NCBI RefSeq assembly: GCF_002775205.1
Contig: NC_036444.1
Span: 372,001-436,000 of the forward strand
DNA: 64,000 nt
Source: Xiphophorus maculatus
Lineage: Eukaryota; Chordata; Actinopteri; Cyprinodontiformes; Poeciliidae
Direction: 5' to 3'
In this document: in pieces, positions 14,801-25,829 of the stretch
Numbering within the stretch: the first letter of the stretch is position 1
Layout of the letters: the number at the start of each line of letters is the position of its first letter
Notes under the pieces: generated by a model
The model's input: the letters and a program-made list of their open reading frames with translations, nothing else
Told to the model about the DNA's origin: nothing
The model's database searches: none
Program-made: the position numbers and the translations under genes

Positions 14801-14948
14801 CAATTTTTTTTGCGATTTTTGCGACGACCTTACAGTACTTAAATTTAAAACTCGTTTTATGCGACCGCCAAGTTTGGTGAGTTTTTGAATATGATAAAGC
14901 CCCCAAAAAGGCAATTCATTTGGGTGGAAGAATAATAAGAATAATAAT
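11882..14948 (+). repeat. Complex repeat unit 5
   Basis: About 3.07 kb. It has a diagnostic module at about 12505-12610 (GCAGAAGCTATCAACCGTTC) that is missing from the other array units but present in the isolated copy at 57564. It contains the best-preserved foldback segment (12768-12863). The tail differs from its neighbours: AAATTTAAAACTCG near 14840 replaces the usual A/T-rich motif. Confidence 0.85.
12768..12863. mobile_element. Foldback (MITE-like) segment inside the repeat
   Basis: Two arms of about 39 bp are perfect reverse complements (GTAGGGCAATGCTGCCCTCT ... AGAGGGCAGCATTGCCCTAC) around a short centre. Related copies, with one arm eroded or shortened, lie at 1343-1424, 3951-4032, 16152-16233 and 57777-57862, always at the same place in the larger repeat, so it has been copied along with it. 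It has no coding capacity. It may have been an independent MITE that inserted in an ancestral unit. Confidence 0.75.
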
Positions 14949-17900
14949 TAAAGCTGCAAGCAGCCTCGGGCGGCCCTCGCAGCAAGCGCCGCTCCGGCCT
15001 ATTGGCCACCGCGGGGGTTCCGGCCACCGCAGAAGCTCTCGCGCGTTTTCCAGAGCCGCAGCCCGCTCCCCACCGCAGAAGCTCTGCCGCAGTTTCCAGC
15101 ACTGCCGCCCGCTAGCCGCTGCAGAAGCTGTCGCGCATTTTCCCCAAATTACATCTCAAACCCGTTGGGCTCTTTAGAGCAGAACAAAGGTCATACATAT
15201 CCAGTTTGGCGCCAATCGGATGATCCATGTGTGAATTAGAGCCAAACGTATGTATATGGCGAGGGACTGATATTCGCCATTTGGCCACGCCCACACGGTT
15301 CAGCCAGCAGTGGGCATTGACAGAGTTTATCATCTGAATCATCTTGATTAGGTCAAGAGAGCCATAAACAGAGCTTTCCAAGGAAAAAAAGGCACTTCCG
15401 GTTCCGAGGGGGCGGGGCTTAGATGACGTCACAATGTGATGACGTAGGATCGACGGGCAAGCCTCCAGGATCACTCAGGCCAAGTTTGATGCAGCTCGGT
15501 CAAAATATGTGGAATGTAGAGGCAAACGTATACGAACGGCGTTGCCGCCATTGAAAACTCTTGGCACTTTAAAGCAAGCGAGACCAACTTCCTATCTGTC
15601 ATCCAACACAGAATCACCTTGATTAGGTCAAGAGAGCCATAGATGAAAGTTTCCAAGGAAAAAAATAGCACTTCCTGTTCTGAGGGGGCGGGGCTTAGAT
15701 GACGTCATAATCTGATGACATAGAATTTTCAGACATCACACCAGCATCACTCAAGCCAAGTTTGGTGCAGCTCGGTCGAAACATGTGGAATCTAGAAGCA
15801 AAAGTATGGCATCGGCGTTACAGGTCACTTCGCCACGCCGCCACGACCAGCTGCTATCTCAAAGCCGGTCAGGGTTGGAAACCTCAACACACCAACATGT
15901 CTTCTGTCTCTGGACACAGGTTCATGTTGATTAGGTCAAAGGGCTAAGAGAGCGACCGTTCACAGTAAAACATGACACTTCCTGTTCTCAGGGGGCGTGG
16001 CCTACGTGATGTCATCATTTGACCATATGGTATTGTAGGCCACCTGATGACGATCAATCACTGAAAGTTTGGAGTCTCTGTGACTTTTTGTGTTAGAAAT
16101 ACCAATTTTTTATTTTTTCCTGTGTATTACAAAATCGAAGAATTTCATCTGCAGGGCAATGCTGCCCTCTGGTGTCGAATTACTGAAATAATGAAACTAT
16201 TTCAGTGGCCAGCAGAGGGCAGCATTGCCCTACAAACGACGAACATGTACTGTTTATTATGTAATTACACAGAAGATCTCTCTAATTCATTCTGAGGGGG
16301 CGGGGCTTAGATGACGTCATAATATGATGACATAGCATTGTCAGGCATCACAACAGCATCACTGAGGCCAAGTTTGGTGCAGCTCGGTCGAAACATGTGG
16401 AATCTAGAAGCAAACGTATGGCATCGGCGTTACAGGTCACTTCGCCACGCCGCCACACCCAGCTGCTTCATCGCAGCCGGTCAGGGCTTGAATCCACAAC
16501 ACACCAACATGTCTTCTGTCTCTGGACACAGTTTCATGTTGATTAGGTCAAAGGGCTAAGATAGCGACCGTTCACAGTAAAACATGACACTTCCTGTTCT
16601 CAGGGGGCGTGGCCTACTTAAAAAAATAATTTCACCACAGGGTATTTTAGGACACCCGATGACGATCAATCACTGAACGTTTGGTCCCTCTATGTGTTTT
16701 TATATAGGAAATATAAGAGTTTCGTGTTTCATGGCGAGTAGCTGAACTTTGACCCCTGGTAACCCCCCTTCAGCAAGCTCATACAGTCACCAATTTGATA
16801 ACTTTAAATCAGACATGCCTTATGATCAGACTGACCGAGTTTGAAGTCGATCAATCGAAATCCCTAGGAGGAGTTCGATCAAATGCAAAGGCTGTAAACG
16901 TCAAACTCGAGGTCCAAAATGGACCTTCAATACAAAATGGCCGACTTCCTGTTGGGTTTAGAGCATGGCTCCAAGAGACTTTTTTGTACGTCCTGACATG
17001 ATACACATGTGTACCAAGTTTCGTAATTCTAGGTTTAAGCATGGCTTGGGGCTGTTCATTTAAAATACTCTAGGGGTCGCTATAGAAAAATTAGGCCACG
17101 CCCACCAAATATCGCTATGGATTCCTGTTCGGGGATGGATAAGGATCCATCCTAGTGAGTTTGGAGCAGCTCACCCCGAAACTGTGGAATTTAGAGCCAA
17201 ACGAAATTCGATGGCGTTCGCAACGCCGCCACGCCCACCTGCTTCATCGCAGCCGGTCGGGGTTGGAATCCACAACACACCAACATGTCTTCTGTCTCTG
17301 GACACAGTTTCATGTTGATTAGGTCAAAGGGCTAAGATAGCGACCGTTCACAGTAAAACATTACACTTCCTGCTCTCAGGGGGCGTGGCCTACGTAAAAA
17401 AAAAATTTCACCACAGGGTATCTTAGGACACCCGATGACGACCAATCACTGAAAGTTTGGTCCCTCTATGTGTTTTTGTATAGGAAATATAAGAGTTTTC
17501 TGTTTCATGGCGTGTAGGTGAACTTTGACCCCTGCTAACCCCCCTTCAACATGCTCCAAAACTCACCAATTTGATAACTTTAAATCAGACATGCCTTATG
17601 ATCAGACTGACCGAGTTTGAAGCCGATCAATCGAAATCCCTAGGAGGAGTTCGATCAAATACGAAGGCTGTAAACGTCAAAATCGAGGAAAAAAATGGAC
17701 GTTCAATACAAAATGGCCGACTTCCTGTGATAGTTGCACTATGACATTACTTGTAAATTCTGAGCGTCTTAGTGAGCTCTACAACTGTACCGAATTTCAA
17801 GTCTCTACGATGAAGTAAGTGAATAGCAATGGGTCTGTTGAAAATTGCTAGTTGCTGCCGTTGAGCAATTTTTTTTGCGATTTTTGCGGCGACCTTAAAA

Positions 17901-18016
17901 TTCAAAATTTTTAAACCGCCTAGTCGCTTCCGCCAAGTTTGGTGAGTTTTTGAATATGATAAAGCCCCCAAAAAGGCTCCTCTTTGGGGGGGCAGAATAA
18001 TAATAATAATAATAAT
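14949..18016 (+). repeat. Complex repeat unit 6
   Basis: About 3.07 kb. The GC-rich head is shortened: compared with unit 5, about 135 bp are missing at 15145, where TTTTCCCC joins AAATTACATC. It has two CRE modules at 15424 and 15700, a third at 16312, and a foldback segment at 16152-16233. Confidence 0.85.
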
Positions 18017-19814
18017 TAAAGCTGCAAGCAGCCTCGGGCGGCCCTCGCAGCAAGCGCCGCTCCGGCCTATTGGCCACCGCGGGGGTTCCAGCCACCGCAG
18101 AAGGTCTCGCACAATTTCCAGAGCCGCAGCCCGCTCCCCACCGCGGAAGCTCAGCCGCAGTTTCCAGCACCGCCGCCCGCCAGCCGCCGCAGTAGCTGTC
18201 GCGCATTTCCCCCGCCCGTCCACCGGGCGACACGCGTGAATGCGTTCGGCGGCGCTCCCCGACGACTGTCGAAAAATCTGGTGCAGATCGGTCGATGCGT
18301 CGAGGAGATACAGCCGATGTATTACCTTAGGGGGCGCAGTGGAGTCAAATTACATCTCAAACCCGTCGGGCTCTTTAGAGGTGAACAAAGGTCATACAGA
18401 TCCAGTTTGGCGCCAATCGGATGATCCATGTGTGATTTAGAGCCAAACGTATGCATATGGCGAGGGACTGATATTCGCCATTTGGCCACGCCCACACGGT
18501 TCAGCCAGCAGCGAGCATTGACAGAGTTTATCATCCGAATCATCTTGATTAGGTCAAGAGAGCCATAAACGGAGCTTTCCAAGGAAAAAAACGGCACTTC
18601 CTGTTCCGAGGGGGCGGGGCTTAGATGACGTCATAATGTGATGACGTAGGATTGACGGGCAAGCCTCCAGGATCACTCAGGCCAAGTTTGATGCAGCTCG
18701 GTCAAAATATGTGGAATGTAGAGGCAAACGTATACGAACGGCGTTGCCGCCATTGGCACTTTAAAGCAAGCGAGATCAACTTCCTATCTGTCATCCAACA
18801 CAGAATCACCTTGATTAGGTCAAGAGAGCCATAGATGAAAGTTTCCAAGGAAAAAAATAGCACTTCCTGTTCTGAGGGGGCGGGGCTTAGATGACGTCAT
18901 AATCTGATGACATAGAATTTTCAGGTATCACACCAGCATCACTCAAGCCAAGTTTGGTGCAGCTCGGTCGAAACATGTGGAATCTAGAAGCAAACGTATG
19001 GCATCGGCGTTACAGGTCACTTCGCCACGCCGCCACGCCCAGCTGCTATCTCAAAGCCGGTCAGGGTTGGAATCCTCAACACACCAACATGTCTTCTGTG
19101 TCTGGACACAGTTTCATGTTGATTAGGTCAAAGGGCTAAGAGAGCGACCGCTCACAGTAAAACATGACACTTCCTGTTCTCAGGGGGCGTGGCTTAAGTG
19201 ATGTCATCATTTCACCACAGGGTATTTTAGGACATCCGATGCCGATCAATCACTGAAAGTTTGGTCCCTCTATGTGTTTTTTTATAGGAAATATAAGAGT
19301 TTCGTGTTTCATGGCGAGTAGGTGAACTTTGACCCCTGCTAACCCCCCTTCAACATACTCCAAAACTCACCAATTTGATAACTTTAAATCAAACATGCCT
19401 TATGATCAGACTGACCGAGTTTGAAGTCGATCAATCGAAATCCCTAGGAGGAGTTCGATCAAATACGAAGGCTGTAAACGTCAAAATCGAGGAAAAAAAT
19501 GGACGTTCAATACAAAATGGCCGACTTCCTGTGATAGTTGGCTTATAACATTAAATGTAAGTTCTGAGTCTTTTGGTGAGCTCTACAAGTGTACCAAATT
19601 TCATGTCTCTACGATGAAATACGTTCATACCATTGTGTCAACAGAAAATTGCTAGTTGCCGCCGTTGAGCAATTTTTTTTGCGATTTTTGCGACAACCTT
19701 AAAATTCAAAATTTTTAAATTTTCTAGTCGCGACCGCCAAGTTTGGTGAGTTTTTGAATATGATAAAGCCCCCAAAAAGGCGCCTCTTTGGGGGGGCAGA
19801 ATCGTAATAATAAT
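18017..19814 (+). repeat. Complex repeat unit 7, short
   Basis: About 1.8 kb, the shortest unit, with fewer internal modules. CRE octamers are at 18626 and 18892. It ends with the standard tail, GGGGGGGCAGAATCG and a run of AAT, before the hairpin array. Confidence 0.85.
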
Positions 19815-20275
19815 AATAATAATAAGAAACAGTACAGAAACAATAGGCCTTCGCAGCGCTTTGCTGCTCGGGCCTAATAATAAACAGTACAGATACAATA
19901 GGCCTTCGCAGCGCTTTGCTGCTCGGGCCTAATAATAAACAGTACAGATACAATAGGCCTTCGCAGCGCTTTGCTGCTCGGGCCTAATAATAATAAGAAA
20001 CAGTACAGATACAATAGGCCTTCGCAGCGCTTTGCTGCTCGGGCCTAATAATAAACAGCACAGATACAATAGGCCTTCGCAGCGCTTTGCTGCTCGGGCC
20101 TAATAATAAGAAACAGTACAGAAACAATAGGCCTTCGCAGCGCTTTGCTGCTCGGGCCTAATAATAAACAGTACAGATACAATAGGCCTTCGCAGCGCTT
20201 TGCTGCTCGGGCCTAATAAGAAACAGTACAGATACAATAGGCCTTCGCAGCGCTTTGCTGCTCGGGCCTAATAAG
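19815..20275 (+). repeat. Eight-copy tandem array of a 55-60 bp hairpin repeat
   Basis: Eight near-identical copies of ACAGTACAGATACAATAGG followed by a self-complementary block. In that block AGGCC pairs with GGCCT and GCAGC pairs with GCTGC, with a small loop. Copies are separated by variable AAT/AAG spacers and start near 19826, 19882, 19938, 19997, 20053, 20110, 20166 and 20221. Single copies terminate units 2 and 3. Each hairpin is followed by CTAATAA. Confidence 0.9.
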
Positions 20276-23200
20276 AGATGGTTAAATAGTGCCTATAGAC
20301 AGACGAGAGGGCTGCAAATAAAATAAGAAAATTAAGAAAAATAAATAAATAGAACAAAACAAGAAGAAGCGACAAGTATGTTTATTTAGACATGAGACTA
20401 ATGGAGCTCAAGGAGAAGTTATAACCCCATTCACAGAAGTTCAGCACGGGAGAACAAGCTACAGCTGTGCTGTAACTGCTACCCCCACTAGATTCAACTA
20501 ATTAACATGTGAAGCCTCTTTGTATACCACTAATTTTAAGTGCGAAGCAACCTCTGCTCACAGAAGTTCAGCAAGGGAGCACCAGCAGCTGTAAGGCAAA
20601 TTATACTCTCTCCCATCGTTTACAGTACTTCCTGACAAAATATCTGCATGTAAGTTCATTTTTAAAAGTAGAAGGAACTAAAACATATCTGATGCTTTCG
20701 CTGACAAAGCCTACTAATAAAATTAAAGAATTGGGAGTCCTTCCTGAAATCCTTATTGGCTCTTTTTCCTGCCATACAAATAGTTCCTCCGAGAGGTGTA
20801 AAGGGGGTTTTATGGTGGGCTTAGGAATTTGTTTTGTGCTCTGGCAGAAGAGGTTGCTCGGATAAGTGTAGTGACTTTAAAAATACAACTTATAAACTTT
20901 AAAAATACAAAAGGATTTAATTTAATTTTTTTTCCTAAGGAACATAGAGATTGGCTGTTTAAATTTTAGGGTATTGTTTCACATTATAGATTATAGGAAG
21001 GAGTAGAGAGTCTTTTCTCATCCCATAAGACAGGATTTTTGATGCAGTTTGGTTTCCTAGCTTTAGTGAAACATTTTCTCTTTAAAGTAGATAGTTTAAA
21101 CAAGCAAATACATGGTGAGTAAGGAATAATGTGGAAAATGTTAAATATAAGTTTTTAGCGTCGAAACACTGAGTCAACTGTCACACGCTGACACTCTTGG
21201 TAATGATTTTCTGGTTTCCTTTCATATTACTTTATATAGTGAGTAGTGAGTAGTTTAGATTTTTATCTTTAAATTTGTTTTCATTAGTCTGACTCTTTAG
21301 TTGGCTATTTGTTCTGCACTCATTTAGTTGACTTTTAAGTGTCAGTTCTTCTATATTTTGTTAAATATCACGAATTCATTTTGAGTTACCAGTTTCCTCT
21401 TATTTTGTTCCGAAAGGGGGAGGGGGAAATTTGATCTTTAGTTTATTTTTTTTCATTTGTAGATTTAGTGATATACTGACCAGTATTTGTTAGGATTTTG
21501 TGTTTAATTACCCCTTAGTGTGTTAATGGTCTGATCAGCCGTTATCTAAGTTCCCCTCATGTCTTGTTAGGTCAGTTTGTGCTTACGTCGTTCTGTTACT
21601 ACCTGTGTTGTTTTTTGTTATGTTGATTTCAGTAGGGGCCCAATTTATTATTTTTGGATTTTCTTTGTTAACTGTGTTTGAATTTTTTTCTTCAACGTCT
21701 CTCTGGTTCGTTTATGCAAAACCTTCGCAGAGTCTTAATTGGTACACACGTTTTGTCAAACACTGCTGAAAATGTTTGAGAAGTTTTCTACAACAAATTA
21801 TTTGATAATCATGAGAGTAAAATTGAATACTGAGTTTTAAAACTGTAATGTGAAATGTTTTTTGAAAATAGCAATCTTGAAGGTTTGAAGCATGCTATAA
21901 TAAATTGTTCTGTTTGTTTTGAAATGTTTGCCTGTTAGGACGGGGGCAGCATTGAATATGGGTGGATTTTTCTCAGCTACAATAATAACCCTGTTTCATC
22001 AACATCGTTATTTCACATACTAGAAATAGTGATACATTAGTCAGTAATGTATCAAAGGGGGAGAAGATGTATGGGTTCATCTTTTATAATACTTAAACAA
22101 ATTTTTGAAGAACATGTCTGATCTGTGCTACACATAAAAGTGAAAGGAAAGATATTGTCTGGTGAAATATGTGCTTATTTTGAATGGATTTGAGTTGTTC
22201 TCCATTAAAAGATTTTCTGACAATGGGCTAACATATTTTGAGAAAATAGATAAATTTATAGTGATAATGAAGCATATTTTGGTTAATTAACTTGGGAAAA
22301 TAATTATAGAAATTACAAATATTAATGTGTCAGCCATTTTCAGAGCAATTAATTTAATGGAGCATGAATGTTTTAAGGAATGTTTTGAAGAATCTGTTCT
22401 TGATTAAAGTTATCACTAATCACTAAAAGTACACAGGCGGGATTATAATGATTTTTCTAAACTTGATTTTGATTTTTTGATTTACATCCATTTAAAACGA
22501 TTTTGAATAAAACTTTAAATTCGACGACAAGTAAAAGCCGAGGTAAAAATTGGTATATTTTGAAAATGTTTGGTTTTGTTAAGGCATACATTTACATTAT
22601 AATTTCTCCAGCTCTAACTCTTTTGAATTTTGTTTAAGGAACGCATGTAAAATGATTTAGACAAATAACCGATAGGATCTAGTTTGTTCTATAAAAGTAA
22701 TTTAAATGGGACAGTTTAATTCACAGCGATTTTCATTTTTGATGGTAAATGTAAGCTTTACAACTACATTTTTAGGTTTTTGTGTTTGTTTTGTTTCGTT
22801 TGTTTGATCCTATTTTTACAAGATTGGTTTAAGAAAAGATCTGCATTTGTTTGATATTCCGGCAAAACGTTACTTTGGAAACATGTCTTTTGAAGCAAAT
22901 GATTACAGGGTTTTGGTATTTTTCATCGGTTGGAGCTATAGTATATAATAATAGCAACGTACATTGAAGGGATCACATCCACCATTTGATGAGCAGAATT
23001 GGACAAACTAGGAGATAAGGTTTCAAGTGATGTGTTGCTCATGGTTTTACACGCAGACTGCCCTGGAGTTCCGAGCTCCAGGTGGGACTTTGGACTCTGT
23101 CACACAAGCTGTTGTCATGCGAGGCGGGGGTGGGGCTGCTTGGAGAAGCGGCTTCACACTTATTTCGAAGATAGCAGCCACAGAGTCGCGAGCGGTGGAG

Positions 23201-24275
23201 GATTCACTCTGACACGGGGTGACTTTAAGATGTTTGTGTTGAATACACAAAATGAATGATGCTTTTGGAAAATCTGATCTCTGTTTGTCGTTTCAGTTTG
23301 CAGCCATTTTCCTGGTGCCCTGTGGATGTGGTCTCATTCAAAATCTGCGTTCTTTGATAAAAGGATTAAAATAATTTCCCTGGATGGAAGATAACAAAAC
23401 AAATTTATTTTTGGGTGAAACCATCGTTTGATTATGCTGACAGTAATGGAGATGATATTAAAGAATGTTGTAATTGTGTTTCTGATGCTAATGAAATTCA
23501 TGTTGAAAACAAAATGTCTGTTTTATTAACCTGTGACAGGTCGTTTCCTAAGATCTAATTTCCTCACGAGGAGATTTCACTTTCGTTTTGCAACTCATGA
23601 TTATATTGGCATAATAATCCAATTTTCAGTGAGCAACGGACGCTAAGGTGGAAACTTGAGGTTTCCAACCGAGAAGATCAGGCTGCAAGAGGATCATCAT
23701 TAACTTTTTGTTGCGTGTTTTTTCGTTCGTTGTGAACTCTGGCAAGGACTTTCGTTTCGTTTTTTTGCGCGCATTTTTTGAACAATTCCTGACGAAGACT
23801 TCATATTTTTTTTTGAGAGACTGTCGATGGACATTTAAAAAAAAAAAAAAAAAAAAAAAAACAAAGAAAAAACACAGAAAAGACGTGCAGCAGATTGTAA
23901 TTTTGTGTGTTTCTTGTTTCGACGGTTTGTAATTTTGGGATGAATGTTGTCTTTGAAGTTGCAGAGCATTTCTTACTAGTTTTTTATATGTATGTCCCTG
24001 CTTTATTTTTTATTGTATACTTTGGGTTTTTGGTTTGTCTTGTGTTTTGGTTGTATTGTGATAATTTTGTTTTATGTTTTTACAATTTTAAGGATAAGTC
24101 TTTCTACACCTTCGGTTTTGTTTACAAAGGGGGATTGTATAGAATTAGGGTACGTCACGCTTTTGTCTTTTTATTTTTCGGTTTTTTCGTTTTTTCATAC
24201 ATAGTTGTGGTTCGGTATTAGAAGGCTTACTCAATTTTTATTGAGGTCTTTTTAAAAAGACCTCAAAAGGGGGAT
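20276..24275. other. AT-rich, ORF-poor DNA, possibly decayed retroviral interior
   Basis: Four kilobases of AT-rich DNA with no convincing gene. The longest open frame (20509-20865, 118 codons) shows no domain I recognise. The T-rich hydrophobic frames at 23907-24221 look compositional. A run of about 23 A lies at 23837-23861. Four AAAGGGGGA-type purine tracts occur (near 21411, 22055, 24127 and 24266). The last lies directly before an LTR, where a retroviral polypurine tract would be. No 5' LTR is visible inside the window. Confidence 0.35.
24241..24266. other. Perfect 26-bp palindrome before the LTR
   Basis: TTGAGGTCTTTTT is followed directly by its exact reverse complement AAAAAGACCTCAA, then by AAGGGGGAT and the start of the LTR. 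The RNA could form a 13-bp stem. No function is assigned. Confidence 0.8.
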
Positions 24276-25027
24276 TGCTAAGAAAATGATTATTTAATGC
24301 TAAAATACACTTAATCTTCCCACATGTGTTAATCACTCGTATTTGAAAAAACAGGCTTTGTGTGACCCTTCGAAAGAGGCCCGAGGAGACAAGCAGACGC
24401 CTTCAACTGTTTGTTTAAGAGCATACAAAAGCCATAAAATTAGCATCTCCATGGAAACGGCAGCTGGAATGTGGTAGGAAGAAACTCCAGGAGAGTCGGC
24501 GAGATTTATAACAGGACTTCGGTGCGGGGGGATATTCGTGCAGGACTGGGGGTTTCCCTCCGATTTGCTTGGACAAAAAACAGAGCACCTTCGAGGCTGA
24601 ACCAGGTCTCTGATTGGTCAAAACAACAGAACGCCTTTTTTGCATATATTAAATAGGGAAACACCCTTTTGGTTTATAGTTTCAAGTCAACACCGGAGAG
24701 GAGAGAGTTTTTTCCATCTTTTTACTCCACGCGGGCGCCTTTGTCTGTCTTATGTGTTTTGTGTTTGTGTGTCTTCCCCTTTGTGTGTTTTTTATTTTCA
24801 TGAGAAAATGCATATCTCTGTATCTCTGCAACTTTGTTGTCGATTGCTTTGTATGAGATTAAAACTCCGTGATCTGTGACGTCAACACGTTTTGTTGTTG
24901 TTTCGTTTTAGCAGCACGCGGTTGCAGGACGCTCACGGAGAACCCCGCTCGACCCGGCTAACAGGAGGAAAAGGAGAGCCATGCTTTTCCAAAATTTAAG
25001 CTAACATAATAACTTTTCTCCTTAACA
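24276..25027 (+). mobile_element. Endogenous retrovirus LTR, + orientation
   Basis: A 752-bp LTR beginning TGCTAAGAAAATGATTATTT and ending CCTTAACA. It is related in its second half to the two LTRs at 28837-29675 and 30002-30727, which lie in the opposite orientation. Shared landmarks: a TATA-like element (TTAAATAGGGAAACACC, near 24649), a T- and GT-rich segment, a polyadenylation-like ATTAAAACTC (about 24859), and GTGATCTGTGACGTCAACAC (about 24870) with a CRE octamer. It is preceded by a purine tract. The 4-bp flanks differ (GGAT, GGAC). It could be a solo LTR with a mutated target site or the 3' LTR of a decayed provirus. Confidence 0.7.
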
Positions 25028-25366
25028 GGACCCAGAATGATGATGGCAGCCGGTGTCCACAAACACGGAAAATCCAGCAGCCTCTCCTTCCTCCTCTGCA
25101 GGCACGAAGGCCCAACGTTCCTCTCACAACAATGCAGACATTACCAATCTCCAGTAATGCTCACCTAGCAGGGAAACATCATATGAGCATCAAAGTTAGG
25201 CCATATGCAGAAGCCAGGCTGAGACTAGCATGCCTCTGCTCTGTAGCAGCTCTGAACTCTAAAGCCCGGGAATTCCCTTAGCAACTGCAGTCGGAATGCT
25301 GCCGTAAAGTAATGTCGTTCAGTTCTCTTAAAGGGACACTACCCATAAAGTAAAAGAATACAGAAA
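25028..25366. other. Unassigned sequence between LTR and tandem repeat
   Basis: About 340 bp of ordinary-composition DNA after the LTR. No ORF, RNA gene or known repeat recognised, and no convincing tRNA primer-binding site directly after the LTR. Confidence 0.4.
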
Positions 25367-25470
25367 AGCAAAATAACACAGTACAAATACAAAATAACAC
25401 AGTACAAATACAAAATAACACAGTACAAATACAAAATAACACAGTACAAATACAAAATAACACAGTACAA
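25367..25470. repeat. 21-bp tandem repeat, five copies
   Basis: The unit AAAATAACACAGTACAAATAC is repeated five times with almost no variation. The short open frame read across it on the - strand is compositional. Confidence 0.9.
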
Positions 25471-25654
25471 ATGCAGCAGGGTTACACTTACATGGTTAAG
25501 AAACGTGATAATGTTACGAATATCTTTAAAAGTTTCCTCTTCGGTCAGATTTCAGTCCGTTTTCTCATCAATATGCGAGATTTTAGAGCGATGCGCGCTC
25601 CCGCGACAGGGCGCGCGTTTCTCGGTATAACATCTTTTAAACCAAGAAGAAGAA

Positions 25655-25719
25655 GAAGAAGTTCTTCCAGTTGCTTGCCAACCGCCATTAAAAACAAAAA
25701 GAAGAAAAAGAAAGAAGAA
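25655..25719 (+). mobile_element. Very short 3' remnant of an I-group LINE
   Basis: TTGCTTGCCAACCGCCATTA followed by an AAG-rich tail matches the extreme 3' end of the large LINE (about 32320-32366). It is flanked by GAAGTTCTTCC on both sides (25660-25670 and 25720-25730), so it looks like a severely 5'-truncated insertion of about 50 bp with its own target duplication. Confidence 0.65.
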
Positions 25720-25829
25720 GAAGTTCTTCCGGTAGGGACTAGCTGGTGGAAGGAGGAGCTCTGGAGAAGAGACGCTGACATTTGGAAAAATAAGCGGTTT
25801 GTGGCATAATCTGGGTTGTGAGTGGATCA

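Larger units (their letters stand above)
589..20275 (+). repeat. Head-to-tail array of seven complex repeat units
   Basis: Seven units start with the same GC-rich block (AAAGCTGCAAGCAGCCTCGG at about 589, 3199, 6641, 9290, 11882, 14949 and 18017). They end with a conserved AT-rich block containing TTTTTTTTGCGATTTTTGCG, then GGTGAGTTTTTGAATATGAT and a run of AAT. Unit lengths run from about 1.8 to 3.4 kb. Each unit is itself modular: shorter modules of about 250-280 bp, and modules of about 777 bp, recur inside it. Many modules contain GGGGCGGGGC or GGGGGCGTGGCC followed by a CRE-like TGACGTCA or TGATGTCA. ORFs of 60-180 codons recur here only because the DNA repeats; none carries a domain. 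An eighth, isolated unit lies at 56913-59557. Type of element unknown; a rolling-circle (Helentron-like) origin is only a hypothesis. Confidence 0.9.

Noticed and set aside
589..20275. Spaced direct repeats as a CRISPR array
   Set aside because: Units are kilobases long, spacers are not unique 30-40-mers, there are no cas genes, and the genome is eukaryotic.
20509..20865. 118-codon ORF as a possible gene fragment
   Set aside because: No domain or recognisable similarity, and no splice sites or promoter around it. Kept only as part of the unassigned AT-rich region.
23907..24221. 104-codon hydrophobic ORF that could pass for a membrane protein
   Set aside because: T-rich DNA gives Phe/Leu/Val-rich frames by composition. 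Overlapping frames look equally hydrophobic, and there is no start context or homology.
25278..25463. Repeated CICTVLF peptide on the - strand
   Set aside because: A translation of the 21-bp tandem repeat only.
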